Assembly: GCA_023512835.1 (NCBI GenBank) | Contig: CM042089.1 | Location: 56,826,407 to 56,890,406, forward strand | DNA length: 64,000 nt | From: Taxillus chinensis | Lineage: Eukaryota > Streptophyta > Magnoliopsida > Santalales > Loranthaceae | Reading direction: 5' to 3' | Part shown: positions 19,771 to 31,572 of the stretch, one piece after another | Layout of the letters: every line of letters begins with the position of its first letter | How positions within the stretch are numbered: position 1 is the first letter of the stretch | Position numbers and translations under genes: made by a program | Notes under the pieces: generated by a model | The model's database searches: none | Told to the model about the DNA's origin: nothing | What the model saw: only the letters and a program-made list of their open reading frames with translations

Positions 19771-20806
19771 CTAAAGAGAAGTGGGAACTATCAATCTACC
19801 CCTATACCGCAGCACATGCTCTGCATCCTCAGTCCAATTAGAAGGTGCCTGCCCAGTCTGAATCCGGTCGTGGATGACCTCACAATCAACGTCCCCCAGC
19901 TGATCCTCTATGATCCTATGCTGCATCTCTGTGACTGCTACAACAACACTGAGGGTCCCCCGCCCCTCACTAGTCACCATCTGCAACCTCATCGCTGCCA
20001 ACTGACCCATCATCTCCCATTCCTTAATGGCATAATGGGCCACCACGGCCCTGCTCTTCCTGCTCAGTGCATCTACCACCACATTACCCTTCCCAGGGGT
20101 ATACATCATATTAAACTGAAACTGCTGCAGGTACTCCCCCCACCGCCTCTGCCTAAGGTTCAGATCTCGCTGAGAGAAGATATACTGCAAGCTCTTGTGG
20201 TCCGTATACACCACAAACTTCTCCCCAAGGAGATAATGCTGCCAGCTCTTAAGTGCAAAGATCACTGCAGCCAACTCCAAATCATGTGTGGGATAGTTTT
20301 GCTCATGTGGTCTCAACTGCCTAGATCCATAAGCAATCACTTGCAGAGTCTGCATTAACACACAACCAAGTCCCACCCTGGAAGCATCACAATACACCTC
20401 GAAAGGCACACCCTCCTGTGGAAGAATCAAGATAGGTGCTGAGGTCAATCGTGCCTTCAGCTCCATGAAAGCACTCTCACATGCATCAGACCAAATGAAA
20501 GGAACTCCCTTCCTGGTCAGGTTCGTCATAGGAGCTACCAACCTGGAAAAATCCTCCACGAACCTCCGATAGTAGCCTGCCAAACCAAGGAAGCTATGAA
20601 TCTCAAACACATTCGTGGGCCTCTTCCACGACATGACTGCCTCAATCTTCTTAGGATCCACTGTGATGCCCTCCGAAGATACCATATGCCCCAAGAAGTG
20701 CACCTATTGCAACCAGAAGTCACATTTCGTGAACTTCGCGTACAACTGATGCTCTCGCAAGGTCTGCAACACAACCTACAAATGCTCCTCATGCTCCCTC
20801 TTGGTC
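19771..20806 (-). pseudogene. gypsy-C RT end and RNase H
   Basis: This is the continuation of gypsy-C RT after the gypsy-D insertion. It starts KREHEEHL, then two stops, then the 310-residue frame [20 protein letters not shown]. RNase H landmarks are [51 protein letters not shown] and [14 protein letters not shown], so the acidic catalytic residues are kept. The frame ends with an integrase linker ([12 protein letters not shown]). The TAG in the linker around 20705 and the stop at 19771 would block translation. Confidence 0.88.
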
Positions 20807-21500
20807 TGTAATGACCCGTGTGTAACCCGTGTGTAAGAAGTTAACCACAAATACCTTGGATGTTGGTGCACAAGTTTGAGGTAAGAGATGAGCCCAAGAG
20901 GGGACTTTTGGGAGGTGCATGTGACAAGTGATAACGTACCTTTATGCCCTAGGAAGATGCTATGCATATACAGGCGGTTTTAAGCTATTTTGGCTGATCT
21001 TGGAGCTAACTTTTGATAGGGTGGATGGCCTCAAACAATTGGCGTGCAAGAACAAAAGTTTCTTAGAATGAGGTCCTCTACCTACCACAGAAATTTCAGA
21101 GCATTTGGAGCTGCACGTGAATTCACCCATTTCACGTGCAAGCATATTTTTGCTTCCTAGACCTCTACAAGATGCAAGGAGGCTTGGGGTGAAGTTTGAG
21201 TGCATTTTGAGCTGAACGCCAATTGGGGAATTGGCGTTCAAATTGGCGTGCAAGCATGTTTTTGCATGGTTACCTTGGTTTTGTCATTCTAATCATCTTT
21301 TCCCAAAGGACCATGTTGGAATTGTGAATATGTTGGTGTGTATGGATATGGGAAGGTCATAGCTTGTTCCATCAAAACTACGTCGTTTTGATGCTGGGTT
21401 TCACTTAATCAAAACTACGTCGTTTTGATGTTGTATTGTCTATATAAGGAGGAGAAGTCCCTCTGTTGTAGGGTTAGGGTTTGTTGCTCCACCAGCCGTC

Positions 21501-21542
<42 letters not shown>

Positions 21543-22644
21543 AGCTTCTGGTGGCTGCCGGAGCGTCTTGCGTGGGTGGTCGGAGTCTTGCGTGGAAGCG
21601 GGAGCAGGAGAACATACAAGGTAGGGGTTCTGTTCTTCCTAAACCTCCTATGTTCTAGGGTTCTAGGGCAGATTATGGATTATATCTGTTTATATATAAA
21701 TATGTAATCCATATAGGTGTGATCTCCTATATAGATGTTGGCCTAATGGCATTTTGGTGTGATTCTATTGTTGCATGCTATATGTTTGATGAAATGCCTG
21801 TGTGAATACAGTTGTGTGTATATGCCTATTACATGTTTGGTAATATGCCTGTGTGGCTGGACTTGTGATTTGGTGAATGTATGCATGCTGGGTGTTTGTT
21901 CTATTGCCTGAATGGCTGGGTTTGTGCACTTGTGAATGGGTGCACACCAAGTGTTTGGTTTTATGCTTAAGTGGTCGTAGTGTGTGTTGTGTGCATGACT
22001 GTGGTATCTGGCCTGAAGAGGCGGTTAAATTACTTTGCCTGAGAGGCGGTTAAACCAGTGGCCTGAAGAGGCGGTTAAACTACTTTGCCTGAGAGGCGGT
22101 TAAATCAGTGGCCTAAAGAGGCGGTTAAATTACTTGCTTGTGATGTTTGTTAGCCAGTGTGACTGGGGCTGGGGTTACGCCCGCTTGTGTGGAATGTTTT
22201 ACTCTTTTTCTCATACTGCCACGTCACTACACCTGTGCACATGCATGTAGCCGCTAGGAACATGGGAAGGGTTGGGGAGACTTGATCCCTACTGAGTTGT
22301 GGTTGCTCACCCCTCCTACTGTGTTTGCTTGTTTTCCAGGGACTTACAGGCGTTAGGTGGATACACCAAGGTGGAAGACCTTATTTATTTTACTCTCTTC
22401 CATTTATGTTTTTTTTTTTTGGGGAATTGATGTAACCCCAGTGGGGATGGATTGGAAAGGATTTTGTTGTAATAAAGACTGGTTTGGATTGTGGATTTCT
22501 TTTATGGACATTATTTTCTTGAAATGTGTTGTGGATGTTTAAAATGTTAAATTCGGGGTTTGCATCTTAACCCCTTTGCCCTCCGTGTGGGTACAAGGGG
22601 AGTCACGTACCGGTTTCCTCGGGTTGGAAATCCGGGGCGTGACA
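20807..22644 (+). repeat. gypsy-D 5' LTR (1838 bp)
   Basis: TGTAATGACCCG to GGGGCGTGACA. It holds a CACGTG inverted repeat (21113-21139), GCCAATT/AATTGGC inverted repeats (about 21214-21254), two ATCAAAAC..GTTTTGAT palindromes (about 21373-21430), a TATA box (21441), a GA run, a donor-like CAAG/GTAGGG (21621), a 25-bp array (22010-22134), an acceptor-like GTTTTCCAG (22339) and AATAAA (22471). Confidence 0.93.
22010..22134 (+). repeat. 25-bp array in gypsy-D 5' LTR, 5 copies
   Basis: Alternating 25-base units GGCCTGAAGAGGCGGTTAAA+TTACT and TTGCCTGAGAGGCGGTTAAA+CCAGT, forming a 50-bp higher-order unit. The 3' LTR copy is at 29320-29444 with the same number of units. Confidence 0.92.
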
Positions 22645-23052
22645 ATATGGTATCAGAGCATGGTCTAGTTGGCCTAGGGTAGTGGGCGGACCTGGTTATC
22701 CTAAGTCCTTTGGAGGATCCTGGGGGGACATGCCTGATCAACATGGTCCTCTTTGAGCCTCCAAGGTGTACTTAGGGTGGTCCAGTCTTGTAGTAGGATT
22801 TGCATGCATTGGCATTAGGGCACTAGCTGCATTTGCTGTGAATGTGTGCTAAACTGTGGATAACATAAAATGATTAAGTGAAATGTGCAACTCTGATTTG
22901 TTTGGCAATGCATATTGAACTGTGAAATGTGATTGATACGATATATGTGTGTAATGTCATGTGATAGTGGAATTGATCAGTGAGGTAGAGGTAGTGACGC
23001 GATAGATTATAAATTTGTTTTGACGTTGTGCTTCTTACTTCGTGTAGTAAGA
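22645..23052 (+). other. gypsy-D primer site and leader
   Basis: TGGTATCAGAGC at 22648-22659 is the Met-tRNA primer site. The rest of the leader up to the gag ATG holds no gene. It resembles the leaders at 10886 and 51615. Confidence 0.88.
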
Positions 23053-24220
23053 ATGCCGCCGAGGAGAGTGACACGTGCGTCCGGGGCAGTGGCTGATGAG
23101 TCATCTGCCCATGAGGGTCCGGGTGTGGGACCGTTCGTTGGAGGGCATGCGTTGTTACTGGCACAGCTACGAGAAGGCATCCGGCTGGAGGTACGAGAGC
23201 TACGGGAGGGACTCCGGCAGGAGGTTCGGGAGGAGGTGCGCCGTGAGATGGCAGCACAGCAGGTGGTACCACCACCACCACCACCACCACCACCACCAGT
23301 AGGAGAGCTGCCTCGTGAGCGTGAGAGTTCGCTGGGTGGTGTACCGACTCGTGCAGAGGATGACGTGGTGACACGGTTTCGAAAGGAACAACCTCCGCGA
23401 TTCAAGGGGGGAAGGTGATCCTGTGGTAGCCGAGCGATGGTTGAGGCGGATCGAGCATGTGTTCTCCTTTCTCCTGCCCCAGGGAAGAGTATAAGGTGCG
23501 ACCGGCAATTCGGCAGCTGGAGGGGGGATGCTTTGGAGTGGTGGACGAGTGTCGCGGGGAGCCGTGTGGTGCAACTCATGCTTTGGGAGGAGTTCTTGCA
23601 ACTCTTCCATGATGAGTTCTTCCCAGGAATCGGTGAGATGGCGAGAAGAGGGAAGAATTCGGCGGCTGAAGCAGGGATCCAGGACGGTACCTGAGTATGA
23701 GCGGGAGTTCGGAGCTTGAGTAGGTTTGCTCCTGAGACTATGGCAAGGGAGGACCTGAAGGCCCACAAGTTCACCTTGGGCCTTAGGCCAGCCCTTAGCG
23801 CGAGGGTGGCAATTCTACGCTTGAGGACCTATGCCGAGGTTGTGGAGACGGCCCGTATAGCCGAGAGAGAGCTGGATGATGGGAGGCAGGCCCATCAGGG
23901 TCGCCAGTTGCAGAGTGGGCCTGATCGAGATGCAGGGTCCAAGAGGCTCAAGATGGAGGAGAGGGATAGCAGTTCTTTTCGCAGTCGGGGTCAGACATCT
24001 GTGAACCCCGGGAGGTTCACCTTTGGCGGCGGAAGACAGGGTGGTCCATCTGGGAGTCTACCTAGCAGCCATCCATCGTTGTGGAGAGCGGGGTCACTTC
24101 AAGGGGGAGTGCCCCAAGAAGGACCGGCGATGCAACAACCGTGGACGAGAGGGCCATTTGCGCCGGGTTTGCGGGAGAACAGGGGAGCGGGGGCGTGGCA
24201 TCCGGCGTGAGGAGTGATGC
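23053..24220 (+). pseudogene. gypsy-D gag, several frameshifts
   Basis: The start at 23053 gives MPPRRVTRASGAVADESS, then a helical REGIRLEVRELREGL part, a Pro run, and RFRKEQPPRFKGG. An extra G in the following G run shifts the frame. The core reappears as ALEWWTSVAGSRVVQ, LMLWEEFLQLFHDEFF and FAPETMAREDLKAHKFTLGL in other frames. The zinc knuckle ([15 protein letters not shown]) is in yet another frame and its first Cys is lost. At least four indels separate these pieces. Confidence 0.88.
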
Positions 24221-25286
24221 TAGCTTCCGTGCACCAGCTGAGAGACCAGCTCGTCAGTGGCCGGCCAGCCAGGTAGGATCCAGCCAGACCCAACCTCAGG
24301 GGAGGCCAGAACGACAGCAGGCTGTTGCTAGAGGCAGTCAGGGCGGGAGCCGCCCAGTGAGTGAGCCAACCAGTGGCATGGGCCAAGGGAGGGTGTTTGC
24401 ACTGAATGCGACACCCCAGGAGGAGGCTGAGCTACCACCTTCACCGGCAGAGGAGGGAGCAGGACCATCGGTGGTTAGAGGTACTCTTTTGATCTCCCGC
24501 ATGCTTGCTTCTGTTCTTTTCGATACGGGTGCATCGCGTTCTTTTATTGCTGAGCTCATAGTTGAGGGCTTGGGGTTAACGTGTGTTGAGGCGGAGAGGC
24601 CCTTAGTTGTAGAGTCTCCGGTGGGAGGTATGATTGAGGTGCGACACGTTTGCCGCGATTGTGTGTTAACCATGGGCGATGTGGAACTGAGTTTCGACTT
24701 GCATGTGATGCCTTTGCGTACTTTTGACCTGATCTTGGGTATGGATTGGCTTATGGCTTTCCAAGCCAAGATAGACTGTTACCGGCGATGTGTATCCTTC
24801 GTGTCACCCGCAGGAATCTCTTGTACCCTGCAAGGGGAGTGGGATCGTGAGGCGAGTCGAGTCGGGCCAGTGTTGGACCAGTGGGGTGCCATTACCCACA
24901 GGTTGGCAGCCCTGACCTTTGCTGAGGAGGGGAAGGTGGAAAAGAGGGTGTGGCCCGCTGTTATGGACCAATTTCAGGATGTTTTTCCTGAAGAGTTGAG
25001 GAGTTTGCAACCTAAGAGGAGTGTGGAGTTCACCATTGAGTTGGTGCCGGGGACGGGTCCGATTTCCCAAGTAGCATATCGTATGGGGCCAGCCGAGCTG
25101 AGAGAGCTGCAGAGGCAAATCGAGGAGTTGGGGGACCAGGGGTATATCAGACCGAGTACCTCACCTTGGGGTGCTCCGGTGCTCTTTGCTAAGAAGGCTG
25201 ATGGCACGCTTCATCTCTGCATCGACTACAGGAAGCCGAATTCGGTGGATCGTGAAGAACAAGTATCCGTTGCCTCGGATAGATGA
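24221..25286 (+). pseudogene. gypsy-D protease and RT start
   Basis: One frame carries the protease active site [17 protein letters not shown] (DTG intact), the [20 protein letters not shown] motif, then the linker and the start of [54 protein letters not shown] frameshift just after DYRK (about 25240) ends it. The protease cuts the polyprotein in the virus-like particle. Confidence 0.9.
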
Positions 25287-25715
25287 CCTGTTTGACCAAT
25301 TGAGTGGGGCCCAGTGGTTTTCCAAGATAGATTTATGGTCGGGGTATCACCAGCTCAGGGTTAGGGAGGAGGACATCCCTAAGACGGCTTTTCGGTGCAG
25401 GTATGGGCATTATGAGTGGGTAGTGATGCCTTTCGGGCTCATTAATGCGCCAGCGGTGTTCATGCATTTGATGAACCAGGTCTTTGCTCCATACTTGGAT
25501 TCGTTTGTGGTGGTGTTTATTGATGATATCTTGGTGTATTCCAAGACCGAGAGGGAGCATGTGGAGCATTTGGCAACAGTGTTGCAAACCTTGAGGGACC
25601 AGCAGTGTTTGTTTCTAAGTTTAGCAAGTGTGAGTTTTGGCTGCAGGAGGTTCACTTTCTTGGCCATGTGGTGTCAGCTGAGGGAGTTAGGGTGGACCCA
25701 GCCAAGACTTAGGCT
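25241..25715 (+). pseudogene. gypsy-D RT, catalytic part
   Basis: Continues with [35 protein letters not shown] (normally LRSGYHQL), [20 protein letters not shown] and the catalytic [13 protein letters not shown], so both Asp of the active site remain. A deletion at about 25608 shifts the frame before KFSKCEF. Confidence 0.9.
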
Positions 25716-26400
25716 GTGGCATCGTGGGCGAGGCCAACCAACGTTTTTGAGATCCGTAGTTTTCTTGGCTTGGCGGGGTACTATCGTCGTTTTGTCGAGG
25801 GGTTCTCCCGTTTGGCGGCTCCTATGACGGCGTTGACTAGGAAAGGAGTGAAGTTTGAGTGGACGGACAAGTGCCAACAGGCGTTTGAGACTCTCAAAAC
25901 CCGTTTGACCACTGCACCGGTGTTGAGGTTACCTCGGGAGGATATTCCATATGAGGTGTACTGTGATGCGTCCAGGGTTGGTTTGGGGTGTGTGCTTATG
26001 CAAGAGCACGGTGTGGTGGCTTATGGGTCAAGGCAGTGAAGCCTCATGAGCAAAATTATCCTACTCATGACCTTGAGTTAGCGGGCCGTCATCTTCGCCC
26101 TGAAGAGTTGGCAGCATTACCTCTTGGGGGGAGAAGTTTGTGGTGTTCTCGGATCACAAGAGCCTTCAGTACATCTTTACTCAGAAGGACTTGAATTTGA
26201 GGCAAAGGAGATGGGTGGAGTATTTGCAGACCTTTGACTTTACTCTTGCTTATACCCCGGGCAAGGGTAATATTGTGGCTGATGCGTTGAGCAGAAAAGG
26301 GAAAGCTGAGGTGGCCATGCGAGAGTGGAAGCTGATGGAGCAGTTGGCGATGTTGCGGTTGCGGCTTTGTTGTTCGTGATAGTGGGACAGTCCTGAGTCC
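25716..26400 (+). pseudogene. gypsy-D RNase H, frameshifted
   Basis: Pieces in order: [20 protein letters not shown] (RT connection), [20 protein letters not shown] (Asp), then a shift after AYGSRQ, the Glu part (DLELAG, an inserted G), [20 protein letters not shown] and [14 protein letters not shown]. At least three indels. The domain order and motifs match gypsy-E RNase H. Confidence 0.88.
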
Positions 26401-26401
26401 T

Positions 26402-27768
26402 TTGGTAGTTGTGCCTGAGTTGTACCGGCACGTCCGGGAGGAACAGTTGGGTGACATTGAGTGTGAGGTTCTCCGTGCCCATATTGAGGCTGGGGAGCTA
26501 TCTGAGGACTGGATAGAGGGTCCTGAGCATGAGTTGTCTTTTCAGGGGCGGTTGGTAGTGGCTTCTTCCCTCAGGGATGAGGTGATGAGGGAGTTTCACC
26601 AGTCTAGAGTTGCTGTGCATCTACGGGGTACGAAGATGTACCATGCGCTTCGAGGACATTTTTGGTGGCCTGGGATGAAACGCGATGTGGCTGCTTTTGT
26701 TTCGCGGTGCCTCACGTGTCAGCAGGTGAAGGCTGAGCATCAGCGGCCAGCGGGCATGTTATAGCCCTTGCCCATAGCGGAGTGGAAGTGGGACCATATC
26801 GCGATGGACTTTGTGACTGGTCTTCCACCCACCACTGGGAGGAAGGATATGATTAGGGTGATTGTGGATCGACTCACAAAGTCGGCCCATTTCCTGGCTG
26901 TTCGCGAGCGGGACTCTATTGGGACCTTGGGTCAGCTGTACATGAACGAGATTGTGAGACTGCATGGAGTACCATCATCGGTTGTCTCTGACCGGGATTC
27001 ACGGTTCACTTCCCGTTTCTGGGCAGGTTTGCAGGAGGCTATGGGGACCAAACTTCACTTGAGTACAGCCTTCCACCCTGAGACTGACGGCCAGACAGAG
27101 AGGACGAATCAGACTTTGGAGGACATATTACGGGCCTGTGTGTTAGATTTTGGGGGTTCGTGGGCAACTCACCTTCCTTTGGTGGAGTTTGCCTACAACA
27201 ACAGTTATCAGGCATCCATTGGGATGGCTCCTTTTGAGGCATTGTATGGGACCACAGTTGGTTCAAGAGGCTACCGTGAAGGTTAAGTTGATTCGTCAGC
27301 GTTTGTTATCAGCTCAAAGTCGGCAGAAATCTTATGCGGATCAGTGGCGGCGACCTTCGTGTTTCTCCACGTCGTGGACATCGACGGTTTGGGCGAGGTT
27401 CCAAGCTATCTCCCCGGTTTATTGGTCCTTTTGAGATTCTGGATCATGTGGGGCTCGTGGCCTACCGGTTAGCGTTACCACCGCGGCTGAGTCGAGTGCA
27501 CAACGTGTTTCACGTGTCCCAGTTGCGGAAGTATCACCCTGACCCCACCCATGTGATCGATTGGGGAACCTTAGACATTGAGGATGACGTGTCCGTTGTT
27601 GAGGTCCCTATCCGTATCCTAGATCGGCGAGAGAAGCTTTTGCGTGGTCGTGCTATTCCTTTGGTTCGTGTGATGTGGCAGCACCGTGGCATTGAGGAGG
27701 AGACATGGGAACGTGAGTCCGTGATGCGTGAGTAGCACCCAGAATTGTTCGAGGATGAACAATCTTAA
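26402..27768 (+). pseudogene. gypsy-D integrase with chromodomain-like tail
   Basis: Frames 26402-26764 and 26768-27286 are separated by one TAG (CAG in gypsy-E). They hold [49 protein letters not shown] and [15 protein letters not shown], so zinc site and DDE are intact. Compared with gypsy-E, about 50 bases are missing after EALYG, and a further deletion lies near 27345. The tail [20 protein letters not shown] and EEETWERES is chromodomain-like. The reading ends FEDEQS at 27768 after a TAG at 27733. Confidence 0.88.
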
Positions 27769-28110
27769 GCGTGGGAGGTGGCTGTTGGCCAAGGGATAGT
27801 GATGTGTTTTCTTGTATTAGTTGTGTATGATTTGGTGTATTTGTTTTGTCTTTTAGATGTTTTGTCTTTTAGAAATGTGTTCATATTTGTGATGTGTTTT
27901 GAGATGTGTTTTTGTGACATGTGGATATGTGTTATATGCATTATTGTGATGCATGTGGTTATGGATTATGGTGGTACCTTGTTATGTGCTGTGTGCGGTG
28001 TATGACCCATTTGGGTGTTGTGGCTCGCCGTGTGACAAATGGGTAGCTTGTGTTTGTTTTCCTCGTATGTCATTTCTTTTTGAGGACGAAAAGTCTTAAG
28101 GGGGAGAGGA
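27769..28110 (+). other. gypsy-D 3' untranslated region and polypurine tract
   Basis: T/G-rich sequence with no gene, closing in GAGGACGAAAAGTC and the polypurine tract AAGGGGGAGAGGA at 28098-28110. Right after the pol stop lies a second purine-rich stretch (GCGTGGGAGGTGG), which corresponds to the tract used by gypsy-C. Confidence 0.85.
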
Positions 28111-28805
28111 TGTAATGACCCGTGTGTAACCCGTGTGTAAGAAGTTAACCACAAATACCTTGGATGTTGGTGCACAAGTTTGAGGTAAGAGATGAGCCCA
28201 AGAGGGGACTTTTGGGAGGTGCATGTGACAAGTGATAACGTACCTTTATGCCCTAGGAAGATGCTATGCGTATACAGGCGGTTTTAAGCTGTTTTGGATG
28301 ATCTTGGAGCTCACTTTTGATAGGGTAGATGGCCTCAAACAATTGGCGTGCAAGAACAAAAGTTTCTTAGAATGAGGTCCTCTACCTACCACAGAAATTT
28401 CAGAGCATTTGGAGTTGCACGTGAATTCACCCATTTCACGTGCAAGCATATTTTTGCTTCCTACACCTCTACAAGATGCAAGGAGGCTTGGGGTGAAGTT
28501 TGAGTGCATTTGGAGCTGCACGCCAATTGGGGAATTGGCGTTCAAATTGGCGTGCAGGCATGTTTTTGCATGGTTACCTTGGTTTTGTCATTCTAATCAT
28601 CTTTTCCTGAAGGACCATGTTGGAATTGTGGATATTTTGGTGTGTATGGATGTGGGAAGGTCATAGCTTGTTCCATCAAAACTACGTCGTTTTGATGCTG
28701 GGATTCACTTAATCAAAACTACGTCGTTTTGATGTTGTGTTGTCTATATAAGGAGGAGAAGCCCCTCTGTTTTAGGGTTAAGGTTTGTTGCTCCACCAGC
28801 CGTCG

Positions 28806-28842
<37 letters not shown>

Positions 28843-29954
28843 GAAGGAGAGCTTCTGGTGGCTGCCGGAGCGTCTTGCGTGGGTGGTCGGAGTCTTGCGT
28901 GGAAGCGGGAGCAGGAGAACATACAAGGTAGGGGTTCTGTTCTTCCTAAATCCTCCTCTGTTCTAGGGTTCTAGGGCAGATTATGGATTATATCTGTTTA
29001 TATATAAATATGTAATCCATATAGGTGTGATCTCCTATATGGATGTTGGCCTTCAATGGCATTTTGGTGTGATTCTGTTGTTGCATGCTATATGTTCGAT
29101 GAAATGCCTGTGTGAATACAGTTGTGTGTATATGCCTATTACATGTTTGGTAATATGCCTGTGTGGCTGGACTTGTGATTTGGTGAATGTATGCATGCTG
29201 GGTGTTTGTTCTATTGCCTGAATGGCTGGGTTTGTGCACTTGTGAATGGGTGCACACCAAGTGTTTGGTTTTATGCTTAAGTGGCCGTAGTGTGTGTTGT
29301 GTGCATGACTGTGGTATCTGGCCTGAAGAGGCGGTTAAATTACTTTGCCTGAGAGGCGGTTAAACCAGTGGCCTGAAGAGGCGGTTAAACTACTTTGCCT
29401 GAGAGGCGGTTAAATCGATGGCCTGAAGAGGCGGTTAAATTACTTGCTTGTGATGTTTGTTAGCAGTGTGACTGGGGCTGGGGTTACGCCCGCTTGTGTG
29501 GAATGTTTTACTCTTTTTCTCATACTGCCACGTCACTACACCTGTGCACATGCATGTAGCCGCTAGGAACATGGGAAGGGTTGGGGAGACTTGATCCCTA
29601 CTGAGTTGTGGTTGCTCACCCCTCCTACTGTGTTTGCTTGTTTTCCAGGGACTTACAGGCGTTAGGTGGATACACCAAGGTGGAAGACCTTATTTATTTT
29701 ACTCTCTTCCATTTATGTTTTTTTTTTTTTTGGGAATTGATGTAACCCCAGTGGGGATGGATTGGAAAGGATTTTGTTGTAATAAAGACTGGTTTGGATT
29801 GTGGATTTCTTTTATGGACATTATTTTCTTGAAATGTGTTGTGGATGTTTAAAATGTTAAATTCGGGGTTTGCATCTTAACCCCTTTGCCCTCCGTGTGG
29901 GTACAAGGGGAGTCACATACCGGTTTCCTCGGGTTGGAAATCCAGGGCGTGACA
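28111..29954 (+). repeat. gypsy-D 3' LTR (1844 bp)
   Basis: Same order of signals as the 5' LTR: TATA at 28745, GA run at 28807-28832 followed by a G run, donor-like site at 28928, 25-bp array at 29320-29444, acceptor-like AG at 29648, AATAAA about 29780. The last bases are GGGCGTGACA, then the TGGTC target copy. Confidence 0.93.
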
Positions 29955-29959
29955 TGGTC

Positions 29960-30258
29960 GCTGAATAGACCAAAATATCGTCGATGAACACCACAACGAA
30001 CATATCTAAATATGGAGCAAACACCTGGTTCATCAATCCCATAAACATTGCTGGAGCATTCGTGAGCCCAAACGGCATCACAAGCCACTCATAATGCCCA
30101 TAGCGACAACTGAATGCGGTCTTAGAAATATCTGCCTCCCTAACCCTCAACTGATGGTATCCAGATCTCAAGTCTATCTTTGAAAACCATCTCGCACCTC
30201 GAAACTGATCGAACTGGTCATCAATCCTCGGCAATGGATACCTGTTCTTCACAGTCAC
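29960..30258 (-). pseudogene. gypsy-C RT, catalytic part, split by gypsy-D
   Basis: [55 protein letters not shown] and [11 protein letters not shown]; the last codons run into the target site TGGTC and the frame resumes at 20806. It is preceded by a TAG where the frame 31542-30259 ends (DYRKLN, stop). The active-site residues are all present. Confidence 0.9.
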
Positions 30259-31542
30259 CTAGTTCAGCTTCCGGTAGTCTATACACAGCCGAAGTGAACC
30301 ATCCGCCTTCTTGGCGAACAACACTGGAGCGCCCCACGGTGAGCTACTCCGCCTGATAAAGCCTCGTGCCAATAGGTCATCTATCTGTCTCTTGAGCTCT
30401 CTAAGCTCTGTCGGTGCCATCCTGTAGGCCGCTAACCTGATCGGTGTTGTCCCTGGCAACAACTCGATCGAAAACTCTACCTCCCTCACGGGTGGCAAAC
30501 TGACCAAGTCCTCGGGAAATACATCCGAGAACTGATCTACAATGAGTGGCAAAATAGCCTTCCCCTCTCTCCTCCTGTCAACCAGCGTCAAGTTGGCTAA
30601 TTGGTGGGTCACATCACCCCACCCATGCCTCAAAGGTCCCAACTTGCATGCCTCCTCAGTCCACTCACCCACAAAGACACCCCGCGTGCCCTCTGGCGTG
30701 AGGAACGTCATGCGCCGTCGGAAACAATCAATCTTGGCCTCCACGGAGACCAACCAGTCCATACCCAGGATAACATCAAAATCATCTAACTCCATGATAT
30801 ACAAATCACACAACAGGTTAACACCCCCAAGTGTTACCTGACAAGCGCAACAGATACTCTCAAGTATCACAAGTCCACCCAAAGGTGAAGCAACCACCAG
30901 AGACTGACTAACTGTCTCCTGGTCCAACTCTAACCCAACCACCGTAGCATACGAAATAAAAGAATGGGTAGCACCAGTATCAATCAAAACTGAACAGATA
31001 GTATGAGAAATGATAATGGTACCTCTCACCACTGAAGGTCCTGCTCCTGCCTCGTCCACTGGTGGAACCTCTGCCTCTCTTCTGGTGAGGACAAAAGTCC
31101 TCCCTCGTGGCCCACTACCACTAGCCTGGCCCATTGGGGCCTTGCCCCGATGATCAACATGACCCAGTGCTTCCCGCTGAGGCTGCTGCACCACAGGTTG
31201 CATCTGCGTGCTCTGTGCCGGCGGCACTGACCTCTGAGATGGAGCCCCACTCCTCTGTCCCTGCTCTCTCGGACGAGGGCCGACACTGCTGGTTGAGCTA
31301 AGGGTAACACATTCCCTAGCTCCATGCCCCACTTTCCCGCATCGGAAACAGGTCATCTTTTTCCTTGGGCAGTCTCTCGATACATGCCCGGTCAAACCAC
31401 AACTCCAACAAGTACCTGGCCTTCTGCTGGCTGAACTCTCACGGGGTCCCACTGTCTGGCTGGAAACCCTCTGCACCTGCCTCCTCTTAGGTTGAGCGGC
31501 ACTGCTCTCCCCACTCTGTCTCTTCTTGCTCGGACCTGCCAA
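30259..31542 (-). pseudogene. gypsy-C gag end, protease and RT start (427 residues)
   Basis: Two CX2CX4HX4C zinc knuckles at residues 45-58 ([14 protein letters not shown]) and 65-78 ([14 protein letters not shown]). The protease active site is [11 protein letters not shown] (D188-T-G) with [15 protein letters not shown] later. RT begins near residue 345 with [20 protein letters not shown] and [11 protein letters not shown]. It is in frame with the gag piece upstream but separated from it by two TAG codons near 31555-31575. Confidence 0.9.
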
Positions 31543-31572
31543 ACCGCCCGGCCTCTAGGCTCTCGCCAGATC

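Larger units (their letters stand above)
20807..29954 (+). mobile_element. gypsy-D, complete but frameshifted (9148 bp)
   Basis: Inserted in gypsy-C RT, just after FIDDILVYS, with TGGTC at 20802-20806 and 29955-29959. The two LTRs (20807-22644, 28111-29954) look about 99% identical by eye, so this is one of the youngest insertions here and the innermost one. Despite this, gag-pol is interrupted by many small indels. It is the same family as gypsy-A, -B and -E. Confidence 0.95.

Noticed and set aside
19747..20358. 203-residue plus-strand frame opposite gypsy-C RNase H
   Set aside because: Antisense shadow of a well supported minus-strand domain, with no recognisable motif.
21425..21658. Arg/Glu repeat proteins
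   Set aside because: Translations of the GA microsatellite in the LTR leader, repeated at each LTR.
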